In this document: piece by piece, positions 16,834 to 26,500 of the stretch
Numbering within the stretch: the stretch's first letter is position 1
Layout: every line of letters starts with the position of its first letter
Assembly: GCA_964561605.1 (NCBI GenBank)
Contig: CAZLQD010000053.1
Location: 1-64,000, forward strand
DNA length: 64,000 nucleotides
Origin: JALUZX01 sp964561605
GTDB lineage: Bacteria > Planctomycetota > UBA1135 > JALUZX01
Reading direction: 5' to 3'
Program-made: the position numbers and the translations under genes
Notes under the pieces: generated by a model
What the model was told of the DNA's origin: nothing
The model's database searches: none
Seen by the model: only the letters and a program-made list of their open reading frames with translations

Positions 16834-18624
16834 CTAGGCCTCCTCCTCCTCCCCGCCGGGGAGAACGGGCTCCTTGGGGAGATAGACGTGGAATGTCGTT
16901 CCCCGTCCCTTCTCGGACTCGAAGGTGACTTCCCCGCCGTGCTTGCGGACCAGCTCCCGGACGATGTAGAGGCCCAGGCCCGTTCCGTTGATCCCTCCCG
17001 TGTTGGACCCGCGCTCGAACTTCTGGAAGACCTTCTCCTGGTCCTCACCGGGAATCCCGATGCCGTTGTCCTCCACCAGGAAAGTGAAGCCCTCCCCCTC
17101 CTCCCTGGCCGAGACGTGGATGTAGGGTCCCCTCGTGGGGTCCCTGTAGTTGACGGCGTTCCCGATGAGATTGGTGAAGACCTTGGTCATGGCCCAGGGG
17201 TCGCACTTGACCGTGGGCAGAGGCTCCACCCTGACGGCCACGTTGGTTTCGGTGAGGTGATACTTGAGGCGGCGCAGGATCTCCCCCACCAGGAGGGTCA
17301 TGTCCACCTCCTCGATCTTGAGGTCGACCCCGTCGTGGTCCAGCCTGGTGGAGTCCAGGATGTCCTCGATGAGTTCCTCCATGTACTGGGAGGCTTCGTA
17401 GGCGTTCTGGACGGCGTCGGCCTGCTGCTCGGAGAGCTCCCCGAGATAGCCCTGCTTGAGGAGGGTGATGACCGTCTTCAGGGCCGTCAGGGGCTTCTTC
17501 AGGTCGTGGCTGATGGTCTGGCTGATCTCGACCAGCTCGTTGTTCTTGCGCTCCAGCAGGTTCTTGTATTCCGCGAGCTCGGCGTAGAGCTCGGCCAGCT
17601 CCACGTTGGTCTGGACCACCTGGCCGAGGAGCTGCTCCGGGTCCTCCTCACCCGTGGGGCCCTGGTCCCTGGGGGAGGGAGAGGGAAGCTCCTCCTCTTC
17701 CTCCTCTTCGATCAGGTCCTCCAAAATGGGGAGCTCCTCCAGGTCCTCCCCGGGGGCCTCCTCCCCGTGCCCGGCGCTCTCTTCCCCGGAGGAGAAAGGA
17801 CAGGCCGGTTCTCGGCCGTCTTCAAGGTCGGCAGGGGTGACGATCCGGCCGGGAAGGCGCGATTCGGGTCCCCCGCCCAGGACCGAAGCGGCCGCCTCCT
17901 CGGGAACGGAGAGGGTGACCCTGTCGAAGGTGGGAGAATCGGCCTGGGAAGGCGCCTTGCGGGATTCCTTGATCTGGAAGAGTTTCCTCGCCGCCCCCCG
18001 GGCGACCTCCTCGGGATCCACCGTCCCTTTCCCCAGGCCGTATTGGAGGATCTTGGCTTCCACCAGGAGCCTCGTGGCTTCCACGAAGGCCTCGAAGACC
18101 CCCTCCCCCTCGGTGGCGATGGTGGGAAAGGCGGGGACGTCCCGCCACTTGAATTTCTCGTCCAGTTCCTCCAGGGAGACCAGGTCCGGCAGGTCCCGCT
18201 TGTTGTATTGGAGGACGAGGGGGATGGTCTCCGGGCTGAGGCCGTTTGCGATCAGGTTGTTCCTGAGATCCTCCAGGGATTTCAGGTTCTCCTCGAGCCG
18301 GGCCGCCTGGGAATCGATGACGAAGACCACGGCGTCCGCCCCGGAGAGGACGTACTTCCTCATGAGCCGGTACTTCGGCTGGCCCGGAACGGTGAACCCC
18401 TGGATCCGGATCTTGAATCCTTCCACGCTACCCAGGTTCAGGGGAAGGAAGTCGAAGAGCAGGGTGGCGTCCTGGTCGGTGTTGATGGAGACCAGCTTCA
18501 CTTCGTTCCTGGGGCAGAGGATCTCGTGGATCGCCTGGAGGGAGGTGGTCTTTCCCCCCAGGCCCACCCCGTAGTAGACGAGCTTGGCGTTGATGGTCTT
18601 GTCGGCCAGGTTGATGTAGCCCAT
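16834..18624 (-). CDS. MglA-like GTPase fused to a histidine kinase
   Basis: One 596-residue chain joins two signalling modules. Residues 1-195 are an MglA-type small GTPase: it opens MGYINLADKTINAKLVYYG and has a P-loop G-VGLGGKTTS (19-28), VPGQ (79-82) where Ras proteins have DxxG, FVIDSQ (101-106) and NKRDLP (141-146). An acidic, Pro-rich linker follows (~225-335), then a coiled coil (~335-365) and a HisKA domain with ISHDLKKP (phosphoacceptor His373). The HATPase domain has NLIGNAVNY, DNGIGIP, FQKFERG and GTGLGLYIV. No membrane segment or receiver. MglA sets polarity and drives gliding in Myxococcus. It lies 70 bases after the MamK-like gene. The partner response regulator is not in the window. 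Confidence 0.93.
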   Translation of the reverse strand: MGYINLADKTINAKLVYYGVGLGGKTTSLQAIHEILCPRNEVKLVSINTDQDATLLFDFLPLNLGSVEGFKIRIQGFTVPGQPKYRLMRKYVLSGADAVVFVIDSQAARLEENLKSLEDLRNNLIANGLSPETIPLVLQYNKRDLPDLVSLEELDEKFKWRDVPAFPTIATEGEGVFEAFVEATRLLVEAKILQYGLGKGTVDPEEVARGAARKLFQIKESRKAPSQADSPTFDRVTLSVPEEAAASVLGGGPESRLPGRIVTPADLEDGREPACPFSSGEESAGHGEEAPGEDLEELPILEDLIEEEEEEELPSPSPRDQGPTGEEDPEQLLGQVVQTNVELAELYAELAEYKNLLERKNNELVEISQTISHDLKKPLTALKTVITLLKQGYLGELSEQQADAVQNAYEASQYMEELIEDILDSTRLDHDGVDLKIEEVDMTLLVGEILRRLKYHLTETNVAVRVEPLPTVKCDPWAMTKVFTNLIGNAVNYRDPTRGPYIHVSAREEGEGFTFLVEDNGIGIPGEDQEKVFQKFERGSNTGGINGTGLGLYIVRELVRKHGGEVTFESEKGRGTTFHVYLPKEPVLPGGEEEEA

Positions 18625-18694
18625 GGGTGCCCCAGGCCTCCTGCCGGGGTCCTACCAGCGGACCCCCTTCCCCTTTTCGGCCGAACCCGGGCCC

Positions 18695-19786
18695 TTACCT
18701 GAGCTGTTGCCAGTACTCGCCGGGCATGTCGTGAGCGATCTTGAGAGCCCCGTTGGCGCCGGCGTACAGGGGATCTTCGATCCTTTCCACCCGTCCCCCT
18801 CCGAGACGCTCTTTCATCTCCTTCTCGATCTCCACGTCCAGGGCCCGGATCTGGCTCCCGCCGCCGGCGAGTAGGACGTTCCGCCTGAGCCTTTCCTGGA
18901 ACTCCGGATCGAAGGAGGCCACCAGTTCGTGGATGGCCTCCACGATGGGCGGAATGATCCGCTTGCAGGCCTTCCGGAGAGGTTCGGTCACGTCGAAGGT
19001 CGTGGGTTTCCCCTTCACGGGGAACTCCACCTTCACCGGGTCCAGCACGTCACCGACGAAGGCGTACTTCTCCTTGATGGACTTGACCATGTTGATGGTG
19101 AAGTCCGCCCCGGGGCAGGCCGCCTGGAACTCCTTGTAGATCTCCTGGTCGAGCCAGTCCCCACCGGTGTAGAGGGTGATCTGGTCGGCGTCCTCGGGCA
19201 TGGTGCCGTGCATCCTGCAGAGATCCACCGTCCCGGCGCCGATGTCGATGACCAGTACGTCCATGAGGCGGTCGATGCTGTAGGCCACGGCGAAGGGCTC
19301 GGAGCAGAGCATGACCGAGTCCACCGTGTCCCTGGCGGCCTCGATGATGGCCTTCTTGTTGTGGATGCTCGCCTGGGCGGGAACGCCGATGACGGCGTAG
19401 ATCAGCTCGTCTTTCCTGGGCATGCAGAGCTGGATGGTGTGGTGGATCAGGTCCTTTGCGGCGGCGAGGTTCTCCTTGGCGTCCTGGGAGTCGGCCTGGT
19501 CGGTCCCCTTCAGCTCGCCCTTCTCCAGGGGGCGGAAGAAACGGAGAGAGAGCCTGTTGTCCAGGGCCTCCTGGCCGAAGAGGACTTCCTTGCCCAGGGC
19601 CTTCCGGGAGACCACGTCCTTGGGATATCCCACGTAGGAGGCCAGGGTCTCTCTCACACCGTTGCTTGCGCAGACCGAGGTCCGGGAGGTTCCCAGGTCC
19701 ACTCCCACGTAGAGGACGCCGTGATCCTTTCCTTCCGGGAGAGGATCGGGGGTCTGGGGATTGCTGCTTTCCTTCTGGTCGCTCAC
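18695..19786 (-). CDS. MamK-family actin-like filament protein
   Basis: Bacterial actin. The 363 residues match the MamK pattern through the whole length: phosphate-1 loop DLGTSRTS (30-37), SYVGYPKDVVSRKALGK, AVIGVPAQAS, SEPFAVAYSIDRLMDVLVI, phosphate-2 loop DIGAGTVD (181-188), KEKYAFVGD, DVTEPLRKAC, adenosine loop AGGGSQ (307-312), and a C-terminal EYWQQL. MamK organises magnetosome chains in magnetotactic bacteria, but relatives occur elsewhere. No other magnetosome gene is seen here, so a different cargo or polarity role is more likely. The gene starts 6 bases after the coiled-coil gene stops and is followed by the MglA-kinase fusion. Confidence 0.92.
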   Translation of the reverse strand: MSDQKESSNPQTPDPLPEGKDHGVLYVGVDLGTSRTSVCASNGVRETLASYVGYPKDVVSRKALGKEVLFGQEALDNRLSLRFFRPLEKGELKGTDQADSQDAKENLAAAKDLIHHTIQLCMPRKDELIYAVIGVPAQASIHNKKAIIEAARDTVDSVMLCSEPFAVAYSIDRLMDVLVIDIGAGTVDLCRMHGTMPEDADQITLYTGGDWLDQEIYKEFQAACPGADFTINMVKSIKEKYAFVGDVLDPVKVEFPVKGKPTTFDVTEPLRKACKRIIPPIVEAIHELVASFDPEFQERLRRNVLLAGGGSQIRALDVEIEKEMKERLGGGRVERIEDPLYAGANGALKIAHDMPGEYWQQLR

Positions 19787-19792
19787 GGTCTC

Positions 19793-20596
19793 TTACCCCT
19801 CTTTCTGAAGTTCCTTCTGGAGTTTCACGTTCGCCAGGAAGATGTCCTTCAGGACCTCTTTCTTCTTCTTGTAGGCCGGGTCCATCACGTTCAGGCCCTG
19901 GATGGTGCGGAAGACCGAGGAGATCCCCTGGTCGATCTGGCCGTTCTGGGCGTAGTTCCGCAGGGCCTCCTCGGCCTTCTCCAGGGAGGAGGCGAGCTTG
20001 GCCACCCTGCGGCGGAGCCTCTGGGCCTCTTCGTCCCTCTCCTCCAGGGCCGCCGCCAGGGCCTTGTTGCGTTCCTGGACCACGTGGGAGGAGACCAGGG
20101 AGATCACCTCCTCCCTCAGGAGGGAGAGATCCTTCTCGCCCTCCCAGTTGCGGAAGAGAGAGCGGACGGCCTCGGCCAGCTTGGCCTCCTCCAGGAGGGC
20201 CTGGGCCTGGACGGTCTCCTTGATCCGGAGGCGTTCCCGCTCCAGCCGGGTCTCGGTCTCCTTGAGCTGGAGGCGCAGGGTGTCCACCTGGGCCTCCAGT
20301 TCCTTCTTCAGACGTTCCGCCTCGTCCCGGGCCTTCTCCAGGTCCTTGGTCCGTTCCAGGAGTTTCAGGAACTCCTCCCGGGCTCCCGCCGCCAGGGTTC
20401 CGGCCCCGGGGGCCCCCAGGTGGAAGGACCTGGCGAGAGTGCGGCGGACCGCTTCCTCCACGAGACCCACGATCCGGTCCAGGCCCACGACGTGGACCCT
20501 CTCCACCCCTCGGCGTTTCAGGTCGTCCGGGGTGGTCCGGAAGGAGAAGCGCTTCAGGGCTTCCTTCAGGTTGGCCTTCAGGTCCTTTCCCTTCAC
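19793..20596 (-). CDS. coiled-coil protein, partner of the MamK-like actin
   Basis: No recognised family. The 267 residues start with a basic segment (MKGKDLKANLKEALKRF) and a short globular stretch containing VERVHVVGLDRIVGLVEEAV. Heptad-rich Glu/Lys/Leu helices then run from about residue 80 to 220, including LERTKDLEKARDEAERLKKE. The C-terminal ~45 residues (QGLNVMDPAYKKKKEVLKDI) look like a small conserved tail. No signal peptide or membrane helix, so it is cytosolic. Its ATG overlaps the BY-kinase stop (ATGA), and the actin gene follows 6 bases later. By position it may link filaments to the ATPase or to cargo; this is inference only. Confidence 0.8.
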   Translation of the reverse strand: MKGKDLKANLKEALKRFSFRTTPDDLKRRGVERVHVVGLDRIVGLVEEAVRRTLARSFHLGAPGAGTLAAGAREEFLKLLERTKDLEKARDEAERLKKELEAQVDTLRLQLKETETRLERERLRIKETVQAQALLEEAKLAEAVRSLFRNWEGEKDLSLLREEVISLVSSHVVQERNKALAAALEERDEEAQRLRRRVAKLASSLEKAEEALRNYAQNGQIDQGISSVFRTIQGLNVMDPAYKKKKEVLKDIFLANVKLQKELQKEG

Positions 20597-21387
20597 GGGC
20601 GCCCTTCCTCGTCCGACTGATAGGGGTAGTAGTAAGGGCTCTTCCTGCCCTCGTAATCCCCCCTGGCGCAGGTCAGGAAGGCCCCCAGGACAGGAGCCCC
20701 CACTTTCTTCAACTGGTCCAGGGCCCGGTTCACGGCGGGTTTGGGCGTGTAGTCCAACCTCACCACCAGGAGGGTCCCATCCACCAGGGGGGCCAGGGTG
20801 AGCCCATCGGTGATGGGAAGGATGGGCGGGGAATCGATCAGGACGTATCTGTATCGTTCTTTCAGGGCGGAGAAGAGTTCCCCCATCCTGGACCCCGAGA
20901 GGAGTCCCGCCGGATGGTCGACCTCTCTGCCGGCGCCCAGGATGTCCACCTGGGGAAAGCCCGAGGGATAGATCACTTCCTCCAGGGAGGCCCGGTCCAG
21001 GAGGAGTTCCGTCAGGCCCGGTTCCCTGTTGAGGCCCAGGAAGGCCTCCAGTCCGGGATGGCGGATGTCGGCGTCCACCAAAAGGACCCGGTTCCGCTCC
21101 ACCTCCCCCATGGCCAGCCCCAGGTTCGCCAGGGTGACGGTCTTTCCCTCGCCGGCCATGGCCGAGGTGACCAGGATGGTCCTGGGGGACCCCGAGCGGT
21201 TCATGGCCAGGATGTTGTTTCGAAGGGCCCGGTACTGCTCCGCCAGCAAGCTGTGGGGCTTGTGGAAGAGGACCAAAAAGGGGCTGGTCACCCTCTCCAC
21301 CAGGACGAAGGTGTCTTCCTGGGCCCCTTTGCCCTTTTGTTTCGCCTGTTCCGCCAAAGTCCGGGCTCCTTCCCGGGGTGTCTCCAT
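20593..21387 (-). CDS. CpsD/CapB-type tyrosine kinase-like ATPase
   Basis: Soluble BY-kinase/ParA-superfamily ATPase. Residues 75-83 are Walker A (SAMAGEGKT), 102-111 Walker A' (LLVDADIRHP), and about 175 Walker B (LIDSPPI). Upstream AEQYRALRNNI is the usual BY-kinase helix. The C-terminus carries a tyrosine cluster (SPYYYPYQ), the typical autophosphorylation tail. No Wzz-type membrane domain is fused or encoded nearby; relatives need such a partner for activation. In polysaccharide loci these kinases control export. Here the gene heads the actin/GTPase operon, so control of filament or polarity proteins is possible. ATG at 21387; the ribosome binding site is weak. Confidence 0.88.
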   Translation of the reverse strand: METPREGARTLAEQAKQKGKGAQEDTFVLVERVTSPFLVLFHKPHSLLAEQYRALRNNILAMNRSGSPRTILVTSAMAGEGKTVTLANLGLAMGEVERNRVLLVDADIRHPGLEAFLGLNREPGLTELLLDRASLEEVIYPSGFPQVDILGAGREVDHPAGLLSGSRMGELFSALKERYRYVLIDSPPILPITDGLTLAPLVDGTLLVVRLDYTPKPAVNRALDQLKKVGAPVLGAFLTCARGDYEGRKSPYYYPYQSDEEGRP

Positions 21388-21519
21388 CTAGACCGTTCCA
21401 CCGGGAACAGGATATTTGAGACCGCCGAGAAAGGCCTGTCCACGCCTTTCCCTCCAGGGGAAAAGAAGAACTCCTCCCTTTCCGACATTCGACAGGCCGG
21501 GACCTCTACCTGGAGTGAC

Positions 21520-23526
21520 TCATTCCGCAGGGAACCGAAGGGCCCATGCAAGAGGGTCCGCCTCCTCCAGGTTCAGGGAACTCCAGGCAGGCGGACTCCA
21601 GCCCAGGGCGATCCGGATCCCCTCCAGCCCCTTCCTGCCCAGGACGGCGTTCCACCGCCCCCGGGCCAGGGAAGGTCCAAGGACCACTTCTCCCTGGGGG
21701 TAGACCTGGACCCATTCCCTGAGGAGGAAGAACAGGCCCCTCCTCCCCTCTTGGTCCTTTCCCCAGGCCAGGTAGGATCCCACCCGGAAGTCCTGGTGGA
21801 GGCCGTGGATCCGTCCGAGGGCCCGGGCTGCGGCGAGACGCAAGGGACCACTCCCGCCCTTCCGGAAGGCTTCCTCCAGGGTCTTCTCCAGGGAGGGATA
21901 ATCCCTCTGGAAGCGGTCCCTCACCTTCCAAGTGGCCACCGGGGAGAACCGGCCCGGATCGGTTCCCGAGGCCAGGAAGAATCCTTCGTCCAAGAGGAGG
22001 CCCAAGGCGACGGCAGCCCGGATCCGGGCCGCTCCCCCGCTCCCTTCCCAGGCATCCAGGAGGGCGGAGGAGAGTCCCGGCGCTCCCCGGTCCTTGGCGG
22101 TCCGCATCCCCAGGAGGAGAAGGGAGAGCTCCCCGGCGCCCCTGGACGACAGGAGCTCCCCGAGGAGGGCTTTCCACCCCCACCCGGGAGTCTCTCCCAG
22201 GGCACAGGCACCGAGCTCGGCCGGCCCCCTGGCCTTGCCCCGAAGGAGGGCAAGGGCCCAGGAGCGGTCCCGGCGCTCCAAGGGAGCCGCCAGGCGGGCC
22301 CCGTAGCTTCCCGCCCCCGGACCGGCCAGGACCAGGGCCTCCACCAGTGAGGTTCGATCGGGCCTGGCCCCGAGGAGGGAGAGGGCCCGGACCAGGCAGG
22401 CCGCCTCACGGGGAGAAGCAGGTCCCTTCTCCAGGGCCCGGACCAGCCAATCCCGGCACCAGGGGAAAGAGGTCTTCACCATGGGGAGGAGGACCTTCCA
22501 CCTCCCCGGCGGGCCGAGCCTCTCCCAGGCGGCCCGGATCCTCCCTCCCCGGCGGGGTCTCGTTCCCGGCCCCAGGGCTGCCAGGGCCTGGGCGGCCCAG
22601 GCCAACCCTTCCCCTTCGAGGAGTTCCAGGTTCTCCCACAGCAGGTCCCAGGCCCGGTCCTCCCGGCCCGGTCCGAAGCCCGACCGGGCCGCGAAGGAGG
22701 AAAGTCCCCAGAGGAAGGGGATCTTCTCTGGTCCCTTCCGGGAGGCACTTTCCTCCAGGAAGAACTCTCCCACAGGGAGGAAGGGCGCTTGCCCCAGGGC
22801 GAGGGCCGCCTCCTTCGCCCTTTCTCCTCCCTTTCCGAGGAGGACCAGGAGTTCCGTCACCAGGCCCGGAAGATCCAGGGGAGGGGAAGCCCCCGGAGGA
22901 GCCAGGAGGAGGAACCTCTTTCCCATGAAGACCCTTCCTCCCTGGAGCCAGGAGAGGTCGCCTGGAGAGAGGAGGATGCGCCGGACCTCTCCTCCCCAGG
23001 GTCCCGGCGGGGTCCAGGCAGGACCGGAGAGACCGGGCCACACCAGGAGGGGCAGAGGAAAGGCCAGGTTCCGGGCCAGGAGCCCGGCCACCTGGGCGGG
23101 AGACCTGGGGATCTCTCCCAGGGAGACCCGGGCGCTGGGAAGGGGCTGGAAGGCGTCCGGGTCCTCCGGAAGGAGTGGGCTTCCCCTCCGGACCTGGGCG
23201 GCCAGGGCCCGGCGGACCAGGTCGGAGGGCCCCCTCATGGCGAGGCCTGCCAGGGCGGGAAAGAGGTCGAGCCTTCCCGCCAGGGCCTTGACACCTCGAA
23301 TCCGGACCTCCGGATCGGTCCGCTTCTCCAGGGAATCCAGGAAGGGACCCAGGTCGGCCGGATCGAGGTGTTCCATGAGCCAGGCCTGGCCGGCCTGGCG
23401 GGTCCTTCCGTCGCGGGACTCCATGGCGGCGAGGGCTTCCCGCCAGTTTCCCGGGGGCCCCTCGGCCGGAAGGAGGGGGAAGGCCCCGAGAAGAGATGCG
23501 GCCGTGAGGATCCAGGACCGTTTCAT
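21520..23526 (-). CDS. exported HEAT-repeat-like protein, 668 aa
   Basis: Exported protein without a named family. The signal peptide is MKRSWILTAASLLGAFPLLPAEG. Residues ~30-130 have HEAT-like helical pairs (DPEVRIRGVKALAGR, PSDLVRRALAAQVRR). The rest is Leu/Ala/Gly-rich with further helical repeats, for example RIRAAVALGLLLDEG and LAAARALGRIHG. No catalytic motif seen. ATG overlaps the kinase stop by 4 bases (ATGA), so it is translated with the Ser/Thr kinase and the sigma-54 activator; it may be a ligand or substrate of the kinase's outer domain. Base usage is very G/C-rich like its neighbours. Confidence 0.75.
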   Translation of the reverse strand: MKRSWILTAASLLGAFPLLPAEGPPGNWREALAAMESRDGRTRQAGQAWLMEHLDPADLGPFLDSLEKRTDPEVRIRGVKALAGRLDLFPALAGLAMRGPSDLVRRALAAQVRRGSPLLPEDPDAFQPLPSARVSLGEIPRSPAQVAGLLARNLAFPLPLLVWPGLSGPAWTPPGPWGGEVRRILLSPGDLSWLQGGRVFMGKRFLLLAPPGASPPLDLPGLVTELLVLLGKGGERAKEAALALGQAPFLPVGEFFLEESASRKGPEKIPFLWGLSSFAARSGFGPGREDRAWDLLWENLELLEGEGLAWAAQALAALGPGTRPRRGGRIRAAWERLGPPGRWKVLLPMVKTSFPWCRDWLVRALEKGPASPREAACLVRALSLLGARPDRTSLVEALVLAGPGAGSYGARLAAPLERRDRSWALALLRGKARGPAELGACALGETPGWGWKALLGELLSSRGAGELSLLLLGMRTAKDRGAPGLSSALLDAWEGSGGAARIRAAVALGLLLDEGFFLASGTDPGRFSPVATWKVRDRFQRDYPSLEKTLEEAFRKGGSGPLRLAAARALGRIHGLHQDFRVGSYLAWGKDQEGRRGLFFLLREWVQVYPQGEVVLGPSLARGRWNAVLGRKGLEGIRIALGWSPPAWSSLNLEEADPLAWALRFPAE

Positions 23527-26500
23527 CTTTCCCTCCTACCGCCTGCCGGTCTTCCTTGGAGAGTGACTCGAATCACCTGGATCTTTCCCTGGACCCGGAG
23601 TTCCGCCGTGCCCCGGGCGGGCTTCTTCACGGGAAGCATCCGGGGCGGGAGGACCGGTTTCCCGTCCAGGAGGAAGGTGACCTCCCTGGACCTTCCTTCC
23701 CGGGGCCCCAGGCGGATTTCGAGGGTATAGAGACACCCGGCCAGGAGAGGAACCTTGGGAGCTTCTCCGGCCCAGGCGGCCCAGGCCCTCTCCAGGAAGA
23801 CCGCCGGCTTGTTCACCACTTCCGGGCCAGAGGACAGGAAGGAACTCCAGCCCACCTCCCCCCTTCCCTCTCCCGAGGGACGGACCAGGCAGGCGTGGAC
23901 ACCCTGGAAGGAGAGGAGGATCCAGGCGGGCGGCGAGGATCCGCAGAACCGGACACGGACCCTGAAGGAGGCTGCGAAGCGGCCGTCCAGGTTGGTTCTG
24001 AGGATCCAGGGACGGGAGAGGGGGCCGGGAAAATCTCCATCTCCGGAATCGAGGGAGAAGAGTCCCTTTCCGGGCTTCCTGTCCCAGCCTCTCCAGGGAA
24101 GTTCCCCGGCGGAGAGGACCCTCAGGTCCGCCGAGGCGAGGATGTCCGGCCAGGGGCTGAAATCCACCTGCCAGCCGGGGAAGAGGCCTTCCACCCGGAT
24201 CCGCCGCCCCACCTCCTGGACCCCCTGGGCGGCCTTCCGGCGGATGGCCTCGATCTTCTCCTTCAAGGATTTCACCGTCTGGGTTCCCCAGTACCGGAAG
24301 ATGAGCTCGTCGGCGATGTGGAGGGCCTCTTCGTGGAGCCCCAGGGAGATCTTCTTCTTCAATTCCCCGAAGAGCCGCCTGGCCCGGGCCTCTCTCTTCT
24401 CGAAGGGAAGGCGGAGTTCTCCGGCCCGCTCCTCCACCCTGGCCAGGAGGGCCTTCCTCTCCTCCCCCTTCAGGAGGGAGGCCTCTTCCCTGGCCCGGTC
24501 CACTTCGTCCCCGGCAAGGAGGAAGAGGACCACGGCCTTCCGGCGTTTCCTCCGGACCTCGGGGGGAAGGAGATCCACCAGGGAGGAGCGGCGGATCCGG
24601 GCATAGTCGATCTTGAGGGGTTTCCCCCTCTCGTCTTCCACCAGGAGGAAGCCCTTCCCTGGCCGGGCCCGGCAGACCTGGAACCGGACCTTGTACCGGG
24701 CTCCCTCCACGAGGAGGGTCCCCTCCCTGCCGGAGAGCTCCCGGATCCTCGAGAGGACGGCCTCTTCCAGGGAGAGCACTTCCTGGAGTTCCCGGGCCAT
24801 ACGCTCCAGTTCGGCCCGGGCCCGGGGAGTCCTGACTCCGGCCTTGGCCAGGATGCGTTTCGCCTCTTCGTAATCCCTCTTTCTCAAGAGGTGCCGGAAA
24901 CGGCGGGAGAGCTCTTCCACCCTGGCCCGGTCGGAGGCCCTCAACTTTTCCAGGATCTCCTTCTCCAGCCTGGCGAGGCGCCCCAGGAGGAGTTCCTTGG
25001 ACCAGGCCTTCCCACCCGAGAGGACCCGGGGGGGCAGGTCCCGGGCGCGAGGGGCCACCTGGACCAGCCAGGAACGGAGCCGCCCGACCTGGTCCAGGAG
25101 TTCGCCCAGGGCCTGGGGGGAGTTCTTGAAGGCCTCGATCCGCTTCTTCAGGTTCTTCTCCTTGTCCAGGACCTCGGAACGGCACAGGCGGACCAGGTTC
25201 TCCGCCTGGGCGTTCACCTCCTCCTCGAGCCGGTCCAGGACCTCCTTCCGGGCCTCCTCGAGGGCCCCCATCTCTCCGGCCGGAAGGTCCGGCAAGGGGA
25301 AGGATCCCAGGATTCCCCTGGCGATGGCGAGTCTCTTCCTGAAGGCCCTCTCGGGAACCTGGGCCCACTTCTCCCGGACCGTCTTTTCGGCTTCGGCCAA
25401 TTGCTGGAGAGTCCGGGTCCGGAGGCGGGCGACCTTGTCCTTCCACGCCTCCAGGAGGGCCTTCTTGCGCTCCAGGAACCAGGCGTAGGTGTTCCTGTCG
25501 GGGATCCCCTTCGGGGGAACGCCGAAATCGCGGAGGAAGGCTTCGTCCAGGGTCCGCCCGACGACCTGGGGAAAGGTGGAGAGGTCCTTCCCCGCCTCGA
25601 GCCTCTTTCTCAGGCCTTCCAGCCGGGCCTGGAGCCAGGAGGAGAGCCTCCTGTTGAAGAGTGTGTGGGCCCTGGCAAGGAGGGGGATGGCCCCCTTCTC
25701 GCCTTCCTCCTCCAGGGCCCGGAGGCTCCGGATGAGGGGTATGAGCCTGGAGTTCCGGGGGGAACGAAGTTCCCGGGAGACTTCGTCGAGCCGCGAAGAG
25801 GGCTCCTTACGGATGGCCGGTTTCCCTTGGTGGGTGCCGCCCTTCCCCGAGAAGACCAGGACCGCCGCAAGACCCGCCGCCAGGAGGGCCAGGCCGCCCC
25901 AGAGGAGCTTCCTCGGGCGCCTCCCCGTTTCGAGCTCCTCCGCGTCCACGGCGGGGAGTTTCGTCGCCTGGACCCGCTTCAGGTCCTCCACGAGTTCCAT
26001 GGGTGCCTGGTAGCGGCGGTCCGGGTCCTTGAGGAGGCACTTCCGGAGAAGGAGATCCAGGCCCGGCGAGATTCCGGGAAAGACCGAACGGGGGCTCGGC
26101 GCCGGGGAGTGAAGGACCTTGGTCAGCACCTCCCCCGGATCGTTTCCCTGGAAGGGCGGGACGCCGCAGGCGGCGTGGAAGAGGGTCGCCCCCAGGGAAT
26201 AGATGTCCGACCGGATATCGGCCAACCCCGGGTCCCTCGCCTGCTCGGGGCTCATGTAGAGGGGCGTGCCCAGGGTCCGCTCCCCTTCCTGCCTCCCCGC
26301 GGAGAGGGCCTCGGGTCCCTTGGCCAGGCCCAGGTCGGCGAGCTTCACGTTTCCGTCCTCCTGGACCAGGATGTTGGCGGGCTTGATGTCCCTGTGGATC
26401 ACGCCGTGCTTCCTGGCGTGTTCCAGGGCGAGGCCAACCTGGATCCCGATACGGAGGACCTGTTCCTCGGGCAGGCGGCCCCAATCCTTGAGGAGATCCC

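Noticed and set aside
16888..18702. 604-codon open frame opposite the MglA-kinase fusion
   Set aside because: It is a by-product of codon bias; the opposite strand has both GTPase and kinase motifs.
18695..19786. Possibility of a magnetosome gene cluster
   Set aside because: Only the MamK-like gene is present. No mamA, mamB, mamE, mamM or mamQ-type product was recognised in 64 kb.
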